Shown here: positions 1-4,035 of the stretch, in pieces
Position numbering within the stretch: position 1 is the first letter of the stretch
How the letters are laid out: the number at the start of each line of letters is the position of its first letter
Assembly (NCBI GenBank): GCA_003354225.1
Contig: PIVH01000704.1
Span: forward strand, 1-5,134
Direction: 5' to 3'
From: Globobulimina sp.
Taxonomy: Eukaryota; Foraminifera; Rotaliida
DNA: 5,134 nt
Notes under the pieces: model-generated
Databases searched by the model: none
What the model saw: only the letters and a program-made list of their open reading frames with translations
Told to the model about the DNA's origin: nothing
Translations under genes and position numbers: made by a program

Positions 1-286
1 TTAGGACAGTTTAGGATAGTTTAGGATAGTTTAGGATAGGATAGGATAGTTTAGTAGATAGTTTAGGATAGTTTAGGATAGTTTAGGACAGTTTAGGATA
101 GTTTAGGACAGTTTAGGATAGTTTAGGATAGGATAGGATAGTTTAGTAGATAGTTTAGGACAGTTTAGGATAATTTAGGACAGTTTAGGATAGTTTAGGA
201 TAGTTTAGGACAGTTTAGGATAGTTTATGATAGGATAGGATAGTTTAGTATATAGTTTAGGATAGTTTATGATATGATAGGATAGT
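1..286. repeat. TTAGGAYAGT minisatellite with higher-order structure
   Basis: This tract divides almost completely into 10-base units TTAGGATAGT or TTAGGACAGT. A compound block breaks the runs three times: a 20-base unit (TTAGGATA plus two GGATA-like steps) followed by a 12-base TTAGTAGATAGT-type unit, at 31-62, 123-154 and 225-256. The blocks start 92 and 102 bases apart, so they define a higher-order repeat of compound block plus six or seven 10-mers. The array decays towards its right end: TTATGATA replaces TTAGGATA at 225 and 267, and TTAGTATATAGT appears at 245. It may continue beyond the left edge. I see no coding potential. It resembles subtelomeric or intergenic satellite DNA, and the function is unknown. 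Confidence 0.95.
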
Positions 287-359
287 TACCGAGCGAAGCG
301 AGGTAACCCGAGCGAAGCGAGGTTAAGACATTAAGATATTCACCGAGCGAAGCGAGGTG
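285..359. repeat. Three GAGCGAAGCGAG hairpin modules
   Basis: The 12-base core GAGCGAAGCGAG, which reads the same forwards and backwards on one strand, occurs at 291-302, 310-321 and 345-356. Each copy lies between short arms that are complementary to each other but differ from module to module: GTTACC/GGTAAC (285-290 with 302-307), TAACC/GGTTA (304-308 with 321-325) and CACC/GGTG (341-344 with 356-359). The first two modules overlap and share their arm bases. The tract is much richer in GC than its surroundings and follows directly on the minisatellite. It could be a small foldback repeat family or a structured RNA/DNA element. I know of no assigned function. Confidence 0.85.
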
Positions 360-380
360 GGCAGAGATGACTTACTTATG

Positions 381-446
381 GAAAATTATCAAATGTTAAT
401 ATGTTATTAAAACAAAATAAAACATAAATAATATCAGGGTACAATG
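381..446 (-). repeat. Unit A 3' flank, shared with unit B
   Basis: Two stretches here are identical to the sequence downstream of the short gene of unit B: GAAAATTATCAA (381-392, matching 3178-3189) and the 17-mer at 422-438 (matching 3265-3281). Both also continue into similar TACAAT sequence. In unit A this lies about 80-150 bases past the stop codon, in the likely 3' untranslated region. In unit B the stop codon falls inside the 17-mer. The first motif (AATTATCAA) is partly complementary to the outer end of the 5' leader (TTCATAATT at 3116-3124), so it could mark a terminal inverted repeat. Confidence 0.7.
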
Positions 447-525
447 CACTTCTTTATGTATATCCGGACGATACCAATCCTGACAATATAATATCATTGC
501 AAAGTAATGATTCCCAAACATGACA
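447..525 (-). other. Rest of unit A 3' untranslated flank
   Basis: This AT-rich stretch follows the stop codon (526-528) of the large reading frame. Most of it is missing from unit B, where the shared 17-mer and the coding end lie almost next to each other. I see no AATAAA polyadenylation signal on the minus strand here and no independent gene. A poly-T tract at 529-540 encodes the terminal lysines of the reading frame. Confidence 0.5.
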
Positions 526-1083
526 TTATTTTTTTTTTTCATCATCCACATTTCTGAGTATCCAAAGTGATGTTTTCCCTTTATTTGTTTTTTCATTTTT
601 ATGAGGCTGCTTACGTGTAAACATAGGACTCAATAACAGTATTGCTTTATCATCATCTGTGATTGAATAATGAGTATTATTCAAAATACCAAACGTGCAT
701 CCCCAATGTTGACCAATCAAATTATCAAGACAAAAATGTTTAATATCATTGTTGCTTGTAACTTCGAGATTTTCTCCAATTTCTGCATTGACAAAATTAT
801 GCAGGAGAGCAGTCAAACCATTACTCATTAACTCTAAAAATAATCTAAATAAATGCCGTGTATCACAATGACGTGAATTGGCTACACCATACAATAATAA
901 TTCCGTCATTGGATTTTGATAAAATTGGAAATATTTATATTGCCTCAATTGCCTTCTTAAACTTGATATATGGATAATAAGAGGATTCAAATTATATTGA
1001 ATAAAATGTTCGTTAACTTTTTTTTGATGTTGATATTCCTTTTTATCAAAAACATCTCGACATTTAATAACTTTATAACGATC
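526..1083 (-). CDS. C-terminal continuation of the large unit A protein
   Basis: This frame is the same as that of the 643-codon reading frame upstream and is separated from it by one TGA (1084-1086). It runs on for 185 codons to TAA at 526-528. There is no convincing start codon near its beginning. The apparent start at 990 is TTG, and the open frame extends upstream of it, so this is best read as the end of the same gene, reached by splicing (170 residues if the 1039-1095 intron is real) or disconnected by a nonsense mutation. The product is basic at its tail (ending DDEKKK). It contains an IGQHWGC segment and a final TNKGKTSLWILRNVDDE segment, both with counterparts in the short unit B gene (DDQHWKC and TNKFNTSILLLRNEDE). 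No catalytic motif is recognised. Its conserved end in unit B supports real coding use at some time. Confidence 0.65.
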   Translation of the reverse strand, partial: DRYKVIKCRDVFDKKEYQHQKKVNEHFIQYNLNPLIIHISSLRRQLRQYKYFQFYQNPMTELLLYGVANSRHCDTRHLFRLFLELMSNGLTALLHNFVNAEIGENLEVTSNNDIKHFCLDNLIGQHWGCTFGILNNTHYSITDDDKAILLLSPMFTRKQPHKNEKTNKGKTSLWILRNVDDEKKK

Positions 1084-1095
1084 TCATTTTCTTAC
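1039..1095 (-). other. Candidate 57-base intron containing the in-frame TGA
   Basis: On the minus strand a consensus-like donor, TCG|GTAAGA, begins at 1095, and an acceptor, GATAAAAAG|GAA, ends at 1039. The interval is 57 bases, a multiple of three, and lies in phase 0, so splicing would remove the TGA at 1084-1086 and keep the frame, giving a protein of about 810 residues. Against it: the interval has no strong pyrimidine tract, and apart from the TGA it is open and reads like ordinary protein (VIKCRDVF). A simple nonsense mutation therefore explains the data almost as well. The confirmed transporter intron in this window is 70 bases, so a short intron is plausible for this genome. Confidence 0.45.
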
Positions 1096-3015
1096 CGAAC
1101 CAGGTGAAATTTGATGTCTTGATAAATTAGATTTATAATTGGGTGACATAACAATCCCGAATGAACCACTATCATTTGACCAAACATTAGAATGGTATCT
1201 GGTGAAATATTTGCGTTTTATTTTTTTAGTTTTGGTATCATATAATACTTCTAAACAAACCTTTCCATTTGCAGATGCCAATGTTTCTGAATAATATCCA
1301 TTTATTTGAAGACAACCTACATCTGCAGACTGATCAAACGCTGGTACTTTGAATATCGCCGAACAATTCACCATATCATATTGGTTTGGTTTGTCACTAT
1401 CGAATGTTGTGTGCGGATATTTTAATCGACGAAACTCTATATCATTTATTCGCACATCAATCAATTTTTGACGAGCATGATGCGTTTGAAACATCAATTG
1501 GTGATTAATGATCTTACCAGAATGTAATAAAATATCTTCTTGCTTTTGATATGATATTAAATAGTATCCAGTTTGGCCACCAATTTGTGCAGATAATAAG
1601 CAGTAATAATCAAAAACATCACACTGTGTTAATTCATAATTTAAATCAGCAACATTATTCATTTTATTTATCACTTCAGTAACGAATTGTGGAATCTTGA
1701 AACATATTTTTGGTTTCCATTCTGCAGATGGCCACCACCTTTTGACAAAGTATTCAGTCTCATTCAATCGAGATGCAATTATACTGCATTTTATTACACA
1801 CCAATAACATAATTTAACTAAACCATTGAAAAAACTGACTAAACATGTACTATGATATAATTGATGAACACCATCATTCACTACTTTCATTTTGATACAA
1901 TTTGTAGTGCAACAACTCCATGCTTCAAACTTGTTTAAAAGAATATTGCACTCATCACTCATACATTGGTTACCATGTGTCTTAACTTTTTTATCAGTCC
2001 AATATAACGCTCCAGCGGGAAGGCCAAGTACTGGATGATCAAACATTGAGGAATTATCAGTTGAACTAAACTCAAAATATGTTTTATTAATTTTATCAAA
2101 TAATCTAATTTGAGGTACCTCATGTTTATTTCCACGATTTTCAATACATAAAGTCGGATCAATTGCATACATCTGTTTTGTTTGAACATGAGTAGAAACA
2201 ACACACGACATTTGTTCTGAAATAATGTTATTTGGAATGGATATAGGTGTTGTAGGTTGTATTTCCATGGATCTTTTTATTGCTTCATTCATTGCTAACC
2301 TTTCACAACGATATTTGTTGAAATAACGACACTTGTCGTTTGAAATATCTACCACATTATTATTAATATTGTCTGACGATGATGTTGATTCATCTCCATT
2401 GTTGTTTGCTGTGTCTACCACATCTAATTTTCTTTCATCGAAAATTGAATCATCTTGATGATATTTAGCCATGGAAAATACTACATTGTTGTTTACTGTA
2501 TCTACCACCTTATTATTATTATTGTCTGACGGTGATGGTGACCTCGGATAAAATACTAATTTCCTTCTTTTGTGTGAGACATTATTATTATTAGTAATGT
2601 TTGATGGTAATGTGATAGTCGCAAAAGAATCTGCCTCCAATAATTTAGGTTTCTTTACGGGTGGTTCATCTGAAAATGAAGCATCTGATTTAAAATTGCG
2701 GTATACCTGTTTTTCAGAATCATCTTTGCTTTCCCATTCTTTTTTAAGTTGAGATACAAGAGTACGAGTACAGCTTTTTTTTTTTCTGTTTAACTCTTGA
2801 AATAATAGACGAACAGTTAATGTTTCTAATTGTTGTTGTTTCACAGCTGTCACTGGCTGCCCTGTTACTTCTTTCAGTTGTTGCATTAAATACGTTTTGT
2901 ATAATAAATGATAAAATTTATGTTTGCCCTGTTCATTACTGTTCGCTTGCCATCTAAAATATTGCTCAGAGATAGCATCTGATTGTTGCTCACAGATGCG
3001 CGCAGTAAAAGACAT
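1084..3015 (-). CDS. Large uncharacterised protein of unit A, main part (643 codons)
   Basis: ATG at 3015 is the first ATG after in-frame stops upstream (TAA at about 3085-3093), with A at -3. I do not recognise the family. Residues about 66-112 (FQELNRKKK ... LKKEWESKDDSEKQVY) weakly recall the second half of an HMG box. Two basic patches look like nuclear localisation signals: PVKKPKL (119-125) and HKRRKL (148-153). Residues about 141-222 are Asn/Ser/Asp-rich low complexity with internal repeats. A Cys/His cluster follows (C351, C356, C368, C369, C373, H384, H388, C391), possibly a metal-binding finger. The rest (about 395-643) looks globular, with a Trp-rich patch (RWWPSAEW) and no recognised motif. 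No signal peptide is evident. I infer a nuclear, perhaps DNA-binding, protein with low certainty. The frame ends at TGA 1084-1086 but stays open beyond it. Unit B next door carries a remnant of the same gene. Confidence 0.75.
   Translation of the reverse strand: MSFTARICEQQSDAISEQYFRWQANSNEQGKHKFYHLLYKTYLMQQLKEVTGQPVTAVKQQQLETLTVRLLFQELNRKKKSCTRTLVSQLKKEWESKDDSEKQVYRNFKSDASFSDEPPVKKPKLLEADSFATITLPSNITNNNNVSHKRRKLVFYPRSPSPSDNNNNKVVDTVNNNVVFSMAKYHQDDSIFDERKLDVVDTANNNGDESTSSSDNINNNVVDISNDKCRYFNKYRCERLAMNEAIKRSMEIQPTTPISIPNNIISEQMSCVVSTHVQTKQMYAIDPTLCIENRGNKHEVPQIRLFDKINKTYFEFSSTDNSSMFDHPVLGLPAGALYWTDKKVKTHGNQCMSDECNILLNKFEAWSCCTTNCIKMKVVNDGVHQLYHSTCLVSFFNGLVKLCYWCVIKCSIIASRLNETEYFVKRWWPSAEWKPKICFKIPQFVTEVINKMNNVADLNYELTQCDVFDYYCLLSAQIGGQTGYYLISYQKQEDILLHSGKIINHQLMFQTHHARQKLIDVRINDIEFRRLKYPHTTFDSDKPNQYDMVNCSAIFKVPAFDQSADVGCLQINGYYSETLASANGKVCLEVLYDTKTKKIKRKYFTRYHSNVWSNDSGSFGIVMSPNYKSNLSRHQISPGSVRK
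2346..2541 (-). repeat. In-frame imperfect repeats encoding the Asn-rich region
   Basis: A 43-base sequence at 2346-2388 recurs at 2499-2541 with four mismatches, offset by 153 bases (51 codons). A 21-base piece at 2401-2421 matches 2488-2508 with two mismatches, offset by 87 bases (29 codons). All offsets are multiples of three, so the repeats expanded without breaking the frame. They encode variants of SDNxNNxVVDxxN. This is low-complexity growth inside the linker between the N-terminal segment and the Cys/His region of the large protein. Confidence 0.85.
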
Positions 3016-3054
3016 CTTATTAACACTTTTTAATATTTGAAGATATGTTATTGC

Positions 3055-3126
3055 AACAATAGAAGATATATATAAAAATACAGATTATGATTATAATAAT
3101 AGAAGATATGTACGGTTCATAATTAT
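3055..3126 (-). promoter_or_regulatory. Unit A 5' leader, shared with unit B
   Basis: About 72 bases upstream of the large gene's ATG closely match 3634-3706 upstream of the short unit B gene. On the minus strand both start near AATTATGAAC and carry CATATCTTCTATTATTAT, followed after about 40 bases by a second similar motif. The T-rich TTTTTATATATATC stretch at 3065-3078 could serve as a TATA-like element about 50-60 bases before the ATG. An upstream micro-frame of nine codons (3120 to 3091, MNRTYLLLL) lies in it and is kept in unit B. Sharing between copies supports a promoter/leader or an element end. The exact role is inferred. Confidence 0.55.
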
Positions 3127-3177
3127 AGCTGACTAGGCTAATGAATAGATAGGGACTAGGATATGCACTAGGCTGAT
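3127..3177. other. Spacer between units A and B
   Basis: This short spacer lies between the outer end of unit A's 5' leader and the start of the shared 3' flank of unit B. It contains two similar words, GACTAGGCTAATGAA (3131-3145) and CACTAGGCTGATGAA (3166-3180), and TAGGATA-like fragments that recall the left-edge minisatellite. There is no coding content. Confidence 0.5.
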
Positions 3178-3289
3178 GAAAATTATCAATTATTAAGGGA
3201 ATTTATTATTATTAAGGGAATAATGTCAATAAAACAAGTTAATACATAAATAAGTGAAAAAAACACATAAATAATATCAGGTTACAATA
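3178..3289 (-). repeat. Unit B 3' flank, homologous to 381-446
   Basis: This region carries the same GAAAATTATCAA (3178-3189) and the same 17-mer (3265-3281) as the 3' flank of unit A. About 45 extra bases lie between them here, including two TTATTAAGGGAA-like words. The match gives unit B the same 3' boundary as unit A. The short gene's TGA stop (3277-3279) lies within the shared 17-mer. Confidence 0.7.
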
Positions 3290-3549
3290 TCATCTTTTTT
3301 TTTGTTGTTTTCATCTTCATTTCTAAGTAGCAAAATTGATGTATTGAATTTATTTGTTCCTTCTGCTTTTTTGTTGTTTTCATCCTCATTTCTAAGTAGC
3401 AAAATTGATGTATTGAATTTATTTGTTCCTTCTGCTTTGTGATGATCAAAATTTTGGTAAAAAGGAGTTATCATATTGCATTTCCGAAGCTGCAGATATT
3501 TATTGCATTTCCAATGTTGATCATCTACTTGTTCAATAGTCAAAGGCAT
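3277..3549 (-). CDS. Short unit B protein, deleted paralogue of the unit A C-terminus
   Basis: The true ATG is at 3549 (MPLTIEQVDDQHW); the frame is open a little further upstream, but only through a TTG at 3555. The product has 90 residues. Residues about 8-14 (VDDQHWKC) align with LIGQHWGC of the large protein, and TNKFNTSILLLRNEDENNK aligns with its last 20 or so residues. A 69-base tandem duplication repeats KAEGTNKFNTSILLLRNEDE in frame. The leader and 3' flank also match those of the large gene, so this is an internally deleted copy, missing at least 700 codons. It could be a decaying pseudogene or a small protein in its own right. The single synonymous difference between the duplicated halves only weakly favours constraint. 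Confidence 0.5.
   Translation of the reverse strand: MPLTIEQVDDQHWKCNKYLQLRKCNMITPFYQNFDHHKAEGTNKFNTSILLLRNEDENNKKAEGTNKFNTSILLLRNEDENNKKKDDIVT
3298..3435 (-). repeat. 69-base in-frame tandem duplication in the unit B gene
   Basis: Two copies of a 69-base sequence (3298-3366 and 3367-3435) stand head to tail and differ at one clear position, T at 3316 versus C at 3385. On the coding strand this is GAA versus GAG, a silent change. Each copy encodes 23 residues covering the segment shared with the end of the large protein. The near identity shows a recent duplication. Confidence 0.92.
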
Positions 3550-3555
3550 AGTCAA

Positions 3556-3633
3556 AGATATGTCGTATTTTTATTTTTATTTTATCTGTTAGTAGTATAG
3601 GTCAGTATAGGATCAGACAGGAGAGAATAGGAT
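3556..3633 (-). other. Leader region specific to unit B
   Basis: This region separates the shared 5' leader from the short gene's ATG and has no clear match in unit A. It includes an A/T run with several TAA triplets (about 3568-3590) and AGTATAGG / ATAGGATCAGACAGG / GAATAGGATAA words that resemble degenerate TTAGGATAGT minisatellite. I see no gene in it. Confidence 0.4.
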
Positions 3634-3706
3634 AATAATAGAAGATATGTAGTATAAAAATAGATTATGATTATAATAATAGAAGATATGTAAAGTTCAT
3701 AATTAT
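3634..3706 (-). promoter_or_regulatory. Unit B 5' leader, homologous to 3055-3126
   Basis: The 17-mer AATAATAGAAGATATGT (plus strand) occurs exactly at 3634-3650 and 3675-3691, and once in unit A at 3095-3111, with a weaker second A copy at about 3055-3070. The outer end reads TTCATAATTAT (3696-3706), as in unit A (3116-3126). A nine-codon micro-frame (3700 to 3671, MNFTYLLLL) matches that of unit A with one residue changed. This is a probable promoter/leader or element terminus, inferred from conservation between the two copies. Confidence 0.55.
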
Positions 3707-4035
3707 CAAGTAGTCAAGTAATCAAGTAGTCAAGTAGTCAAGTTACAACTTACCTTGACTACTAACTTGACTAATTCACCTATAGCATATATATAAATGT
3801 GTGTTATATATGTGTTATATAGTTTAGTATTCCAGTAGTCAAGTAGTCAAGTAGTCAAGTTACAACTTACCTTGACTACTAACTTGACTAATTCACCTAT
3901 AGCATATATATATAAATATATATTATATATCACTATGATGACAACTTGACTACTAGACTACTTGACTACTTGACTACTATGTGCACATTTGTTATGAGAT
4001 GGAACACATGGCAGTAGTCAAGTAGTCAAGTAGTC
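3704..4035. repeat. TAGTCAAG foldback array
   Basis: About 330 bases without a gene are built from the 8-base unit TAGTCAAG and its complement CTTGACTA. Direct units fill 3704-3742 (one reads TAATCAAG), 3837-3859 and 4013-4035. Inverted units lie at 3754-3773, 3871-3890 and 3943-3978. A block of roughly 80 bases, ending in TA-rich sequence, is duplicated 117 bases apart (GTTACAACTT at 3742 and 3859). TAGTCAAGTTA pairs with TAACTTGACTA in each copy (3735-3745 with 3763-3773; 3852-3862 with 3880-3890). TA-rich stretches (about 3781-3830 and 3901-3930) separate the blocks. The array abuts the broken end of the transporter gene and provides its stop codon. It may be a foldback-type element or an expanded microsatellite. 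Confidence 0.9.
3956..4035. repeat. Perfect 23-base inverted repeat (hairpin)
   Basis: Bases 3956-3978 are the exact reverse complement of 4013-4035, three TAGTCAAG-type units on each side. After a small bulge, ATGTG (3979-3983) can also pair with CACAT (4005-4009). The loop between is about 21-34 bases. Either DNA strand or a transcript could form a strong stem here. The right arm contains the TGA (4034-4036 on the minus strand) that ends the transporter frame. Confidence 0.92.

Noticed and set aside
1-286. Telomere at the left edge (TTAGG-containing array)
   Set aside because: The units are not TTAGGG, are interrupted by compound blocks, and the G-rich strand runs 5' to 3' into the sequence, the wrong way round for a left chromosome end.
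291-356. CRISPR array (repeated GAGCGAAGCGAG)
   Set aside because: The core is only 12 bases, spacing is irregular (19 and 35 bases), two modules overlap, there are no cas genes, and the locus is eukaryotic.
396-596. 66-codon minus-strand frame at the 3' end of unit A
   Set aside because: It overlaps the end of the C-terminal coding segment in another frame, is low in complexity, and has no counterpart in unit B.
1084-1086. TGA as selenocysteine or a reassigned sense codon
   Set aside because: It is the only in-frame TGA in a very long frame, Trp is encoded by TGG throughout, and no SECIS-like structure is apparent; intron or nonsense mutation is simpler.
1150-1180. NDSGSF in the large protein as the missing BCCT Asp-Ser-Gly segment
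   Set aside because: The resemblance covers only a few residues, and the surrounding sequence is hydrophilic and unlike a membrane helix, so it is coincidence.
1959-2204. 81-codon minus-strand frame
   Set aside because: It lies wholly inside the large gene in another frame and looks like an AT-rich shadow.
2570-2752. 60-codon plus-strand frame
   Set aside because: It is antisense to the large gene, with no recognisable motif or start context.
381-3706. LTR retrotransposon with terminal direct repeats
   Set aside because: The repeated parts are a gene's ends, not identical direct repeats flanking an internal region, and no reverse transcriptase, integrase or protease motif is seen.
3704-4035. 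CRISPR array or attachment site in the TAGTCAAG region
   Set aside because: Units are tandem 8-mers in both orientations without unique spacers of constant length, and no integrase is present.
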